Of a stretch of 64,000 bases of DNA, positions 8,657 to 17,499 are shown one piece after another; the stretch's first letter is position 1, and every line of letters starts with the position of its first letter. Location: the NCBI GenBank assembly GCA_025210795.1, contig JAOAQZ010000044.1, forward strand, positions 42,213-106,212, written 5' to 3'. The notes beneath the pieces are model-generated. The model did no database searches, was not told the origin of the DNA, and worked only from the letters and a program-made list of their open reading frames with translations. This stretch comes from Cohaesibacter sp. GTDB taxonomy: Bacteria; Pseudomonadota; Alphaproteobacteria; Rhizobiales; Cohaesibacteraceae. The position numbers and the translations under genes were made by a program.

Positions 8657-9312
8657 TGTCTGAAAGCAAAAAAGAAATGCTTCTCGACCCGTTGGTCGAT
8701 AACAACCCCATTACCTTGCAGGTTCTGGGCATCTGTTCCGCTCTGGCGGTGACCTCATCCTTGCAGGTGGCATTTGTGATGTCCCTTGCGGTGACGTTGG
8801 TGACAGCTTTCTCAAGCTTCTTCATCTCCGCCATCCGCAATGCGATCCCAAGCTCCATCCGCATCATTGTGCAAATGGTCATCATCGCCTCGCTGGTGAT
8901 CCTGGTGGATCAGGTTCTAAAGGCTTATGCCTTTGAAATCTCCAAGACCTTGTCGGTCTTTGTGGGCCTGATCATTACCAACTGTATCGTGATGGGCCGC
9001 GCAGAAGCCTTTGCCATGAAGAACGGCCCCGTTGAGAGTTTCCTTGATGGGATCGGCAACGGCCTTGGCTACAGCCTTATCCTGATGCTGGTCGGCGTCA
9101 TCCGCGAATTGTTCGGCACCGGCAAGCTGTTTGGCGTTACCATTCTGGAGACGGTCAATAACGGTGGCTGGTATGTGCCAAACGGTCTTCTTCTGCTCCC
9201 GCCAAGCGCTTTCTTCGTCATCGGCCTTCTGATCTGGGCCTTTAGAACATGGAAGCCAAATCAGGTGGAAGCTCGCGACTTTAAAATCATCGAACAAGAG
9301 GGAGGCCATTAA
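8656..9312 (+). CDS. nqrD: Na+-translocating NADH:quinone reductase subunit D
   Basis: This 218-residue integral membrane protein of six helices is homologous to NqrE and RnfA/E. It includes NPITLQVLGICSALAVTSSL and FVGLIITNCIVMGRAEAFAM; the cysteines in GICSAL and NCIVMG are the conserved pair shared with NqrE that coordinates the intramembrane Fe centre. The start overlaps the nqrC stop (TGATG). With NqrE it forms the inverted-topology core through which electrons cross the membrane. Confidence 0.96.
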   Translation: MSESKKEMLLDPLVDNNPITLQVLGICSALAVTSSLQVAFVMSLAVTLVTAFSSFFISAIRNAIPSSIRIIVQMVIIASLVILVDQVLKAYAFEISKTLSVFVGLIITNCIVMGRAEAFAMKNGPVESFLDGIGNGLGYSLILMLVGVIRELFGTGKLFGVTILETVNNGGWYVPNGLLLLPPSAFFVIGLLIWAFRTWKPNQVEARDFKIIEQEGGH

Positions 9313-9314
9313 TC

Positions 9315-9923
9315 ATGGAAGGTCTCATATCTCTCTTCGTCAAGGCGATCTTTATTGAAAACCTTGCACTCTCTTTCTTTCTGGGCATGTGTACGTTCCT
9401 TGCGGTGTCCAAAAAGATCGAAACCGCTCTGGGTCTTGGTATTTCGGTCACGGTGGTGCAGGCCATCACGGTGCCTGCCAACAACCTGATCCTGACCTAT
9501 CTGCTCAATGACGGCGCGCTGGCCTGGGCTGGTTTTCCCGATGTGGATCTGCGCTTCCTTGGCCTGATCTCCTATATCGGGGTGATTGCCGCCATGGTGC
9601 AGATTCTGGAAATGACGCTCGATCGCTTCTTCCCCGCGCTCTATAACGCTCTGGGCATCTTCCTGCCTTTGATCACTGTGAACTGCGCCATTCTTGGTGG
9701 CTCGCTCTTCATGGTGGAGCGCGATTACAACTTTGTGGAAAGTAGCGTTTACGGCCTGTCATCCGGTGTCGGTTGGGCCCTTGCCATCACCTTGATGGCC
9801 GGTGTGCGCGAAAAGCTGAAATATTCTGATGTGCCCGATGGCCTTCAGGGTCTTGGCATCACCTTCATCACCGCAGGTCTGATGGCTATGGGTTTCATGG
9901 CTTTCTCCGGCGTGAAACTGTAA
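9315..9923 (+). CDS. nqrE: Na+-translocating NADH:quinone reductase subunit E
   Basis: This 202-residue six-helix membrane subunit is paralogous to NqrD in opposite topology. FFLGMCTFLAVSKKIETALG and PLITVNCAILGGSLFM carry the conserved cysteines of the NqrD/E Fe site. It starts two bases after nqrD with a preceding GGGAGG ribosome site and is followed 15 bases later by nqrF. Length and all hallmark motifs are normal. Confidence 0.96.
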   Translation: MEGLISLFVKAIFIENLALSFFLGMCTFLAVSKKIETALGLGISVTVVQAITVPANNLILTYLLNDGALAWAGFPDVDLRFLGLISYIGVIAAMVQILEMTLDRFFPALYNALGIFLPLITVNCAILGGSLFMVERDYNFVESSVYGLSSGVGWALAITLMAGVREKLKYSDVPDGLQGLGITFITAGLMAMGFMAFSGVKL

Positions 9924-9938
9924 GGGGAGGTTGATCAC

Positions 9939-11162
9939 ATGCAAGATTTTAGCCTAGGCATCACCTTCTTTACCCTCATCGTTCTGGCTCTGGTGGCAGT
10001 TATTCTGTTTGCCAAATCCAAGCTGGTTTCGTCAGGCGATGTGGAAATTACCATCAACAATGAACGCAAGGTCACAGTGCCCGCTGGCGGCAAGCTGCTG
10101 GGCGCCTTGGCTGGCGAGAAGATCTTTATCCCCTCTGCCTGTGGCGGCGGGGGCACCTGTGCCCAGTGCCGCGTGAAGGTGCATGACGGGGGCGGGTCTA
10201 TCCTGCCAACCGAAGAATCTCACATCACCAAGCGCGAAGCCCGCGAAGGCGACCGCCTGTCCTGTCAGGTTGCCGTCAAGCAGGACATGAATATCGAAGT
10301 GCCTGAAGAGGTCTTTGGTGTGAAAAAGTGGGAATGTACGGTTCGCTCAAACGAGAATGTTGCAACCTTCATCAAGGCCTTGGTGCTGGATCTGCCTGAA
10401 GGCGAGGATGTAAACTTCCGCGCAGGTGGTTACATCCAGATCGAAGCGCCAGCCCACGAAGTTGCCTATACCGAATTTGATATCGAGGAAGACTATCGCG
10501 AAGATTGGGACAAGTTCAATCTCTGGCAATATGTCTCCAAGGTGGAAGAGCCGGTCGAGCGCGCCTATTCCATGGCCAACTATCCGGAAGAAAAAGGCAT
10601 GATCATGCTCAATGTGCGTGTTGCCTCTCCTCCTCCGGGTTCTGAAGGCATTCCTCCGGGCAAGATGTCCTCTTTCATCTTTAACCTCAAGCCGGGTGAC
10701 AAGGTCACCATTTCCGGTCCGTATGGTGAGTTTTTCGCGCGCGAAACCGAAAAGGAAATGGTCTTCATCGGGGGTGGTGCCGGTATGGCACCGATGCGCT
10801 CTCACATTTTCGATCAGCTCAAGCGCCTCAAGAACAAGGATCGCAAGATCACCTTCTGGTATGGTGCCCGTTCGAAGCGCGAAATGTTCTTTGTCGAAGA
10901 TTTCGACCAGCTGGCCGCTGAATTCCCGAACTTCACCTGGCATGTCGCGCTGTCTGATGCGCTGCCAGAGGACAATTGGGACGGCTATACCGGCTTTATC
11001 CATAACGTGCTGTATGATGAATATCTCAAGGATCACGCAGCGCCTGAGGATTGCGAATATTACATGTGTGGCCCTCCAATCATGAACTCCTCCGTGATCA
11101 ACATGCTGCTTGATCTCGGCGTAGAACGTGAAGACATCATGCTTGATGACTTTGGTGGCTAA
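9939..11162 (+). CDS. nqrF: Na+-translocating NADH:quinone reductase subunit F
   Basis: This 407-residue electron-entry subunit has one N-terminal anchor helix (about residues 7-25). A 2Fe-2S domain follows with Cys68, 74, 77 (CGGGGTCAQC) and Cys109. Then come an FAD domain with RAYSMANY (about 209-215) and an NADH domain with GGGAGMAPMRSHI (about 278-290); the C terminus MLDDFGG is typical. It oxidises cytoplasmic NADH and feeds the other subunits. It is the last gene of the operon, followed by a strong terminator. Confidence 0.96.
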   Translation: MQDFSLGITFFTLIVLALVAVILFAKSKLVSSGDVEITINNERKVTVPAGGKLLGALAGEKIFIPSACGGGGTCAQCRVKVHDGGGSILPTEESHITKREAREGDRLSCQVAVKQDMNIEVPEEVFGVKKWECTVRSNENVATFIKALVLDLPEGEDVNFRAGGYIQIEAPAHEVAYTEFDIEEDYREDWDKFNLWQYVSKVEEPVERAYSMANYPEEKGMIMLNVRVASPPPGSEGIPPGKMSSFIFNLKPGDKVTISGPYGEFFARETEKEMVFIGGGAGMAPMRSHIFDQLKRLKNKDRKITFWYGARSKREMFFVEDFDQLAAEFPNFTWHVALSDALPEDNWDGYTGFIHNVLYDEYLKDHAAPEDCEYYMCGPPIMNSSVINMLLDLGVEREDIMLDDFGG

Positions 11163-11180
11163 TCACACCGCTTAGAAACT

Positions 11181-11216
11181 AAAAAACCGGGTCAGGCCAT
11201 CCTGATCCGGTTTTTT
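11181..11216. terminator. bidirectional terminator between nqrF and the TauE-like gene
   Basis: AAAAAACCGGGTCAGG (from 11181) pairs with CCTGATCCGGTTTTTT (to 11216) around a CCAT-centred loop, with one G-T pair. The A run on one side and T run on the other let it stop both nqrF (+) and the convergent gene ending at 11251 (-). Confidence 0.88.
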
Positions 11217-11250
11217 CTTGCCCGTATGTTTGGGGATAAACAGGGTGATG

Positions 11251-12024
11251 CTATCGCAAAAAGAAAGCGATAGACATGCCAAGGCCGACCAGAATGACAA
11301 TGGTGCGCACGATAGAGGCGGGTAACAGGCGCGCCAGATGCGCACCAGCATAGCCGCCCACTGTGGCCGCCAGCATCATGATGATGGCTTCTTTCCAAAA
11401 GACAAGGCCAGCCAGCGCAAAGGTGAGGACAGAGGCAGCCGAGAGAATGAAAGACAGGCCATTTTTAAGGCCATTCATCACATGGATATCGCGCATGCCA
11501 AGGGATGAGAACAGCGCCAGCAAGATAATGCCCAGTCCGCCATTGAAATAGCCGCCATAAGTGGTGACAACAAGGGTTGAGACCACCTTGCCTGCTGAAG
11601 CTCCAAGAAAGCCTTTTTCCGCGCTATCAGCTCCCGCTTGCTGGTGAGCCTCGCTCCAGCGGCGGATGACTTTGTCAAAGGCAAAAAGGGCGGTTGCGAT
11701 CAGCAAGAGCCAAGGGACGATGGTGTTAAAAAGGCTCGATGGGGTCACCATCAGCAAAACAGCACCGGCCACGCCGCCAATAATGGACAAAAGAACGAAC
11801 AGGATCAGCTCCTGCCTGTTATGGGCCTTTAGCTCGCTCAAAAACCCCAGGGTCGAAGAGAGATAGCCGGGAAAGACCGCCACCGCACTGGTGGCATTGG
11901 CCGGAATGGGCGGCACACCCACAAAAACCAGCGCCGGAAAGGTAAGGAAGCTACCCCCTCCGGCAATGGCATTGAGAATGCCCGCCAAAAAAGCTGCGCT
12001 GATAAGAAGACCAAGATCAAACAT
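11251..12024 (-). CDS. TauE/SafE-family membrane transporter
   Basis: This 257-residue protein has about seven to eight helices. The N-terminal repeat LNAIAGGGSFLTFPAL and the second-half GGYFNGGLGIILLALFSSLG are the duplicated signature of TauE/SafE permeases, which export sulfite or organosulfur anions. The substrate here is not determinable. ATG 12024 is chosen over 12093 because it gives the usual short N terminus directly before the first helix. It is convergent with nqrF and shares its terminator. Confidence 0.85.
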   Translation of the reverse strand: MFDLGLLISAAFLAGILNAIAGGGSFLTFPALVFVGVPPIPANATSAVAVFPGYLSSTLGFLSELKAHNRQELILFVLLSIIGGVAGAVLLMVTPSSLFNTIVPWLLLIATALFAFDKVIRRWSEAHQQAGADSAEKGFLGASAGKVVSTLVVTTYGGYFNGGLGIILLALFSSLGMRDIHVMNGLKNGLSFILSAASVLTFALAGLVFWKEAIIMMLAATVGGYAGAHLARLLPASIVRTIVILVGLGMSIAFFLR

Positions 12025-12392
12025 GGCAGGAGACTCTTTGCCGGATTGGATAGAGAAGGGGAAAGAGCGAGCGATGAGGATGGCCCCCAGCACTGCCTTT
12101 GGGCAGGTTGGCAGACAATGGCAGATTTTTATCGTCGCAACAATGTTTGTGTGAGACTAACTCCCATCGTCACCATCCATCAGAGCCGCATCATGACTAT
12201 CTGGAATAGGCGCATCTGTTGGCAAAGGGCCTTAATCAGCCATATGGAGCCTTGCGCCCAAAAAAGGGGCATGCACAATCATGGCTGCAAATCCATCTTC
12301 AGCACCAGAAGATAAAGCTACAGACTGCCCGACAGGCGCACCAGCGCCTTTTATTGCGCGATTGACAGATCGGATAGATAAGGACGATAGGA
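12025..12392. other. divergent intergenic region, no gene supported
   Basis: This 368-bp spacer lies between the TauE-like gene (-) and the enoyl-CoA hydratase gene (+). An 89-codon + frame at 12046-12315 shows no domain or ribosome site. The promoters of both flanking genes should lie here, but I could not identify convincing boxes. Confidence 0.5.
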
Positions 12393-13202
12393 ATGTCTCA
12401 AACGCCCCCACAGCTACCCCAGCTAAAAGATGCCCGCCTGACGCTTGAAAATCGCGTCGCCACCTTGGTGATGGACCGGCATGATGTGCGCAATGCCCTC
12501 ACTGGCACGGACCTGATTGATGATATCGTAGCGGTTGCCGAATGGGCCACCAAATCAGCGGATGTCTCTGTTCTGCTGCTAACCGGCGAAGGCTCGGCTT
12601 TCTCGGCGGGCGGCAATATCAAGGATATGGCCGAGCGCGGCGGCGACTTTGCGGGCAATGTGGCCGAGGTGGAAGAGCGCTATCGCCGCGGGATCCAGCG
12701 CATTCCGCTGGCTTTGCAAAATGTTGAAATCCCCATCATCGCAGCCGTCAATGGGCCTGCCATCGGGGCCGGTTTTGACCTTTGCAATATGTGCGACATC
12801 CGCATCGCCTCCACCAAGGCCAAATTTGGCGAGACTTTCCTTAATCTTGGCATCATTCCCGGTGATGGCGGAGCGTGGTTCATGCAGCGCCTCATCGGCT
12901 ATCAAAGAGCGGCGGAACTCACGCTCACCGGCCGCGTGATCGGAGCCAGGGAAGCGCAGGATTATGGCCTTGTGCTGGAGGTAACCGAGCCTGACGAGCT
13001 AATGGCAGAGGCCACAAAACTGGCTGAGAAAATTGCCTCCCAGCCACCAAAGGCCACGCGCCTGACCAAACGGCTGTTGAAAATGGCCCAGCGCATGGAG
13101 TTAAAAGATTTCCTTGATCTCTCAGCGGCCTATCAAGGCATGAGCCACAATGAGCCCGAGCATCTTGAAGCGGTTCATCGCTTCATGGACAAAATGAAAT
13201 AA
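12393..13202 (+). CDS. enoyl-CoA hydratase/isomerase family protein
   Basis: This 269-residue crotonase-fold protein has the CoA-binding and oxyanion-hole segments GSAFSAGGNIKDM (about residues 70-82) and VNGPAIGAGFDL (about 119-130). A conserved Glu follows in KFGETFLNLGIIPGDGGAWF. It is expected to hydrate or isomerise an enoyl-CoA in the cytoplasm during fatty- or branched-acid breakdown. It stands alone, so the substrate is unclear. It might supply the hydratase missing from the acyl-CoA carboxylase locus near 38 kb, but that is speculation. GGAA precedes the start. Confidence 0.87.
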   Translation: MSQTPPQLPQLKDARLTLENRVATLVMDRHDVRNALTGTDLIDDIVAVAEWATKSADVSVLLLTGEGSAFSAGGNIKDMAERGGDFAGNVAEVEERYRRGIQRIPLALQNVEIPIIAAVNGPAIGAGFDLCNMCDIRIASTKAKFGETFLNLGIIPGDGGAWFMQRLIGYQRAAELTLTGRVIGAREAQDYGLVLEVTEPDELMAEATKLAEKIASQPPKATRLTKRLLKMAQRMELKDFLDLSAAYQGMSHNEPEHLEAVHRFMDKMK

Positions 13203-13315
13203 TCCTGGCCGGGATGGACAGAGCCCCTGATTGTCGCATCATCTTTAAGGGGGTAAAAGATAAGAGATGATAAGAGATCAATATGCGGTCTGAGGATTAT
13301 ATGACTGCATAAAAT

Positions 13316-13339
13316 GCGGGCCCAAAACAAAGGGCCCGC
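13316..13339 (-). terminator. hairpin terminator candidate for the gene at 13363
   Basis: GCGGGCCC (13316-13323) and GGGCCCGC (13332-13339) form a perfect 8-bp GC stem. On the minus strand it is followed by ATTTTATG, a weak T tract, and it begins 23 bases past the stop of the minus-strand gene. Confidence 0.55.
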
Positions 13340-13362
13340 AGTCTAGTCTCTGAAATAAGAGA

Positions 13363-13716
13363 TCATTTATATGTCAATATAGACCCACTTGCGCCCCGAA
13401 AGCCTGAACCGCTGAAATATACTTTGGTGCATTTTTCTTTGCCGTTTCTCAGTTTGTTGTAACGGGTACAATTGGCACCATTGCGCCAAGCCCATCTGCC
13501 ACTGTCCTTCTTCATTTTCTTATTGTTATTGAAGGTAATCGTGATTTTGCCTGATTTGCTAAAATGCACTGTTCCAGACGCCTTTTCTTGTTTCCACTTA
13601 AGGGTATGGCCAACAATTTTTTGTTTAAAATCCGCTTCTGTCAAAGCTTTGCCCGCAATGGCAGAGCCGCCAGAGAGGAGAAGCAAAGATGAGGCAATAA
13701 GGGCTAGACGTTTCAT
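13363..13716 (-). CDS. small secreted protein, unknown function (DUF995-like)
   Basis: This 117-residue protein has a signal peptide (MKRLALIASSLLLLSGGSAIA). The mature part contains GHTLKWKQEKASGTVHFSK, SGRWAWRNGANC and a second Cys in KEKCTKVYF, which suggests one disulfide in a small beta-rich periplasmic fold. ATG 13716 is chosen because GGAGG lies just upstream; the in-frame ATG at 13728 is inside that site. The pattern resembles the neighbouring protein at 13753 and alphaproteobacterial DUF995 proteins. No function is known to me. Confidence 0.7.
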   Translation of the reverse strand: MKRLALIASSLLLLSGGSAIAGKALTEADFKQKIVGHTLKWKQEKASGTVHFSKSGKITITFNNNKKMKKDSGRWAWRNGANCTRYNKLRNGKEKCTKVYFSGSGFRGASGSILTYK

Positions 13717-13752
13717 GGCATCCTCCAAATGATTTGAATATCGGACTGAATT

Positions 13753-14229
13753 TTAGAATTTGGCGTCGTAGGTTTTTTTCATTTTGAGCAATTTTTTGGA
13801 AACGCTGTCACCAGCCTTTAATTTTGAGGTTTCCTTATTGCTCCAGTCACTGCCGTTTCCTTTATCGCCAGCGTCTACGGTCCAAAGTTTGCCGCCATCT
13901 TTCATCCAGAGCATGCAATTATTGGAAAAACTGCCCTTCTTTCCGGTCTTGAGATTATACCACTTGCCGGAGCGGCACATTTTGCCTTTTGAAACGCGCC
14001 ATTTGCCGATCACAAAGAGAGAGTTGTTTTTTTTGCGGGCATAGAAAGACCCGTCCGGTTTGAAATAGCCAACTGTCTTTGACCAGAAAACGGATTTGCC
14101 CGAATAGATTTTCTTAAGCTCTGTTGCGGAAACCTTTTTGGCACCAGCAGACAGCTTGGCTGCAAAGGAAGGTGTGCTGGCCAGCATGAGACAAGCAAGG
14201 CTGGCGGCAAAAAGAGATGAACGTTTCAT
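13753..14229 (-). CDS. small secreted protein, DUF995 family
   Basis: This 158-residue protein has a clear signal peptide (MKRSSLFAASLACLMLASTP, cleavage after SFA). The mature domain is basic and aromatic. It contains ELKKIYSGKSVFWSKTVGYF, GKWRVSKGKMCRSGKWYN and SNNCMLW, the layout of DUF995 proteins common in Hyphomicrobiales. Two cysteines could pair. It lies 36 bp upstream of the related gene at 13363 on the same strand, so the two probably form an operon of diverged duplicates. Function unknown. Confidence 0.75.
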   Translation of the reverse strand: MKRSSLFAASLACLMLASTPSFAAKLSAGAKKVSATELKKIYSGKSVFWSKTVGYFKPDGSFYARKKNNSLFVIGKWRVSKGKMCRSGKWYNLKTGKKGSFSNNCMLWMKDGGKLWTVDAGDKGNGSDWSNKETSKLKAGDSVSKKLLKMKKTYDAKF

Positions 14230-14459
14230 GGATGTGGCTCCCGTATGGTCTGCATTGAATATGTCTTGCGACCAGAAATAGAGTATGGAGGTGGGGGAGC
14301 GGTTTCATGATCAAAATTGACTATAGCAAAGACAAGGCTATAAAAATTTCGTCAAGACAAAGCCCGGCAGACGGAATGCTGCAATGGTTTGGGAAGGCTG
14401 CATGGTGGGAGAGGCTGCCCCACAATGCGTTTTGATTCTGGGTGATTGTACAAACACTT

Positions 14460-15620
14460 TTATTTGAAGAGAGAACGTAGCTTGGTCTCATTCATGACTT
14501 TTTGGATCATCTGGGTTTGCTTGCGATCTTCGGTTTTTTGTAAAATACTGCGCATCTGATTGCGTGCGGTATTGATGGATATCTGAGAATGCTCTGCATA
14601 ATCTTGCAGGCTGCTGCCCTTGCAAAGAGCAATCACCAGCCGGCTTTCTGCCGGTGTTAGCTGATACAGGCTATAAAGAGCTTGTGGGTTGAGGTGATCG
14701 AGTTGTTCTGGATTATCAATGAACAAAATATGGAAACCGGTTTCTTTATCGTCTGCCACAACGCGAATGGTATTGGTGGCGCGTGAGCGAAACATGAAGG
14801 CGGTTCGGCGCTCACCATTGTTGAAATGCAGCACGAAAGGGTCTGAGACAAACTTGCGTGCTCCCGTTTCTTCTGTCTCAGAGGTTGCAAAGGCCAAACG
14901 GAATTTGGAGGCATTGGGCGATGCAGACCACAGCAATTGATCTTTCACAATTTTGATGTCTTTTGCATAACGATCCAGAAAATTTTGGGCATTGCGATTG
15001 AAATAGATAACCTTGCCAGAATTATCGAGCAAGAAGACCGCTCCGCTTAATTGATCAAGTACCTGCTGGGCGGCTGTTCGCTCAATGAAAAACTGCCCCA
15101 TCTTGCGTTTGATATCCATCACGCGCCGTAAATGAGGGATTAGTTTCTTTAGATAATGATCCAGTTCTGTAAGATGCTCATCATATTGTTTTTCAAACAT
15201 ATAGCCGATGCCCAGGGCTCGACCGTCTTCCTGAAATAACATGGAACCGGCCCCACGGTCTCGGCCATCAATCGCTCTTAAAAAATCGTTGTAATATTCG
15301 GTTTGGTACAAGTCGTTCATCGAGATGATTTGCTGCGTATGAATGATGTCGCCAGCCTTTGATGAGGCAAATTGCTGGGTCCATGGGGCAACGAATTGAT
15401 AATGCTCGAAAAAAAGGCTCTCCATATAGTTTGGAATATTGGTAACTCTTGCAGCTATTTCCTGTTTCATTGAAAAGTCATAGCCGAACAGGCCCACACA
15501 AACCTCCGGATACTCGTCTGAAAGAATATCAGCCATCATAGAGAGGGGCTTGTCGTCTGTAGCATAATCATACAAACGGTCTAAAAGCAGATTATATTGC
15601 TCGAGTTTGAATATCTGCAT
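14460..15620 (-). CDS. LuxR-type helix-turn-helix transcriptional regulator
   Basis: In this 386-residue protein the C terminus carries a LuxR/FixJ-type HTH, recognised by LTPAESRLVIALCKGSSLQ and SINTARNQMRSILQKT (about residues 318-365). The middle (about 175-300) looks like a PAS-type sensor (LSGAVFLLDNSGKVIYFNRN). The N-terminal 170 residues are of unassigned type. There is no receiver Asp motif and no LuxI-type synthase gene nearby, so it is not an obvious response regulator or quorum receptor. Its target is unknown. Confidence 0.82.
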   Translation of the reverse strand: MQIFKLEQYNLLLDRLYDYATDDKPLSMMADILSDEYPEVCVGLFGYDFSMKQEIAARVTNIPNYMESLFFEHYQFVAPWTQQFASSKAGDIIHTQQIISMNDLYQTEYYNDFLRAIDGRDRGAGSMLFQEDGRALGIGYMFEKQYDEHLTELDHYLKKLIPHLRRVMDIKRKMGQFFIERTAAQQVLDQLSGAVFLLDNSGKVIYFNRNAQNFLDRYAKDIKIVKDQLLWSASPNASKFRLAFATSETEETGARKFVSDPFVLHFNNGERRTAFMFRSRATNTIRVVADDKETGFHILFIDNPEQLDHLNPQALYSLYQLTPAESRLVIALCKGSSLQDYAEHSQISINTARNQMRSILQKTEDRKQTQMIQKVMNETKLRSLFK

Positions 15621-16083
15621 CGTCCATCCAAATAAAAGCGTTTCAGCGCCCCCATGCCAGAAGATACCCGCTTGATCAGGCTGCCTGATATTGGTGCTGC
15701 ATGATGTGGGGCAGCGAGGAATAAAAGTCGGCCAGAAGAATTGAATAAAGCGGGCTTTGACAGGAAGACAAAGACAACTTTAAGACAGCCGATATCTTTG
15801 AAAATGATGTACTGGCCCTTGCAGGCTTCTATTATCGTTTGATCTATTTAAGACATAGATCAAACGGTTGGGAAAGGTAAAATTGCAATCCCTGGATGGA
15901 GCAATAGGGATATGCGAGGGTGAGGCTGATCTGGGACCCTAACCCTAAATTTGGCACTGATCCCTGATCCAGACCCAGACCCAGACCCAAACCCTAATTT
16001 CTGCCTATATAGACAGCCAACAAGGGTGGTGCCCTGCTTATGAAAGCCAGGGCATTGCCGGAATCAAGAGGGGCTTTTAGCCA
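15621..16083. other. intergenic region between LuxR-type gene and sdaA
   Basis: This 463-bp region has no credible ORF. It contains an imperfect hexanucleotide repeat tract (listed separately) and, next to the sdaA stop, an imperfect hairpin GCCCTGCTT/AAGCCAGGGC at 16031-16053 that may end the sdaA transcript. Confidence 0.5.
15937..15997. repeat. imperfect CCCTAA/AGACCC hexamer repeats
   Basis: CCCTAACCCTAAA lies at 15937-15949. About 22 bases on, TGATCC-type units, three consecutive AGACCC units (15971-15988) and AAACCCTAA follow, all variations of a six-base NNNCCC unit. This is a short degenerate microsatellite in non-coding DNA. Confidence 0.65.
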
Positions 16084-17499
16084 TCAGCATTCGGGCAGAT
16101 TGACCGCAAGGCCGCCAAGGGACGTTTCTTTATATTTCTCGCCCATATCCTGACCGGTCTCCCACATGGTATTGATGCAATTATCAAGGGGCATGTAATG
16201 GGTGCCGTCGCCATGAAGAGCAAGAGAGGCGGCAGAGACCGCCTTGATCGCACCAAGGCCGTTGCGCTCAATGCACGGCACCTGCACCAGCCCTTTAACG
16301 GGATCGCATGTCATGCCCAGATGATGTTCCAGCGCGATCTCGGCCGCATTTTCAATCTGTTCATTGGTGCCGCCCAAAGCCGCGCATAGCCCAGCCGCTG
16401 CCATAGCAGAGGCCGAGCCCACTTCGGCCTGACAGCCAGCCTCGGCCCCGGAAATAGAGGCATTATGCTTGATGAGGCCGCCAACAGCAGAAGCGGTCAG
16501 CAAAAAGGTGCGGATGCCTTCATGAGTGGAGGCAGGGATATGATCGCGGTAATAGCGCAAAACGGATGGAAGCACCCCCGATGCCCCGTTGGTGGGGGAG
16601 GTGACAACACGGCCACCGGCGGCATTTTCTTCATTCACCGCCATGGCATAGACGGACAGCCAGTCATTGACCACATGGGGCATGGGCTGGTTGTTGGCGC
16701 GCTGATCAAGAAGTCGCTCATGAATTGCCTTGGCACGACGTTTGACCTCAAGGCCGCCGGGCAAAATGCCATCCATGCGCAAGCCGCGGTCAATACAGCC
16801 GGACATCGCCTCCCATACTGCATCAAGCCCGCTATCAAGCTCTTCGCGGCTCATGCCGGATTCTTCATTCTGGCGTTTCATCTGCGCAATGGTAAGGCCG
16901 GTTGCTTGCCCCATTTCCAGCATTTCTTTTGCCGAGCCAAAGGGATGAGGAAAGCCCGCTGCTTCCTTTTCCTCATGCAAATCATGAGGATCATGGCTGA
17001 TTTCCTCTTCCATCTCGCTGGCAGTCACGATGAAACCGCCGCCGATGGAATAATAGGTGGCTGTGGCCAAAAGCTGATTGCCTGCGCCAAAGGCATTGAT
17101 CTTCATGCCATTGGCATGGCCGGGCAGGGGCGGACCATAGTCAAAAATCAGATCATCCTTGGGATTAAAGCGAATGGGGCCAAAGCCGTCAGGCTGAATG
17201 ACCTTGCGCTCATGCACTTCCTGCTCCAGCGCTTCCGCCTTGTCAGGGTCGAGCATATGGGGCTCAAACCCGATCAACCCCAGAATAACAGCCCTGTCTG
17301 TGGCATGGCCTTTTCCGGTAAAAGCAAGGGAGCCATGAAGAGAGGCGGAAATGCGCTGCACATCCTGCGCTGAAACGCCCATAAAGGCGCCGGTTCGCAA
17401 ATCGGACAAAAAGCGCACGGCAGCACTCATCGGCCCCATCGTATGGGATGAGGACGGGCCGACACCAATTTTGAAAATATCAAAGACACTCAGGAACAT
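16084..17499 (-). CDS. sdaA: L-serine ammonia-lyase (4Fe-4S type)
   Basis: This 471-residue enzyme deaminates L-serine to pyruvate and ammonia. The beta-domain N terminus has FKIGVGPSSSHTMGPMSAA; the catalytic domain has SPTNGASGVLP, GAEAGCQAEVGSA and LGMTCDPVKGLVQVPCIERN, which supply the three cluster cysteines. ATG 17499 (MFLSVFDIF) with an upstream GGGAGG is chosen over the longer frame to 17763, whose first 88 residues are not family-like. It lies 304 bp downstream of gcvP on the same strand, fitting glycine to serine to pyruvate catabolism. Confidence 0.94.
   Translation of the reverse strand: MFLSVFDIFKIGVGPSSSHTMGPMSAAVRFLSDLRTGAFMGVSAQDVQRISASLHGSLAFTGKGHATDRAVILGLIGFEPHMLDPDKAEALEQEVHERKVIQPDGFGPIRFNPKDDLIFDYGPPLPGHANGMKINAFGAGNQLLATATYYSIGGGFIVTASEMEEEISHDPHDLHEEKEAAGFPHPFGSAKEMLEMGQATGLTIAQMKRQNEESGMSREELDSGLDAVWEAMSGCIDRGLRMDGILPGGLEVKRRAKAIHERLLDQRANNQPMPHVVNDWLSVYAMAVNEENAAGGRVVTSPTNGASGVLPSVLRYYRDHIPASTHEGIRTFLLTASAVGGLIKHNASISGAEAGCQAEVGSASAMAAAGLCAALGGTNEQIENAAEIALEHHLGMTCDPVKGLVQVPCIERNGLGAIKAVSAASLALHGDGTHYMPLDNCINTMWETGQDMGEKYKETSLGGLAVNLPEC

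Noticed and set aside
16465..17373. 302-codon open frame on + opposite sdaA
   Set aside because: It lies fully antisense to sdaA and has no protein-like features.
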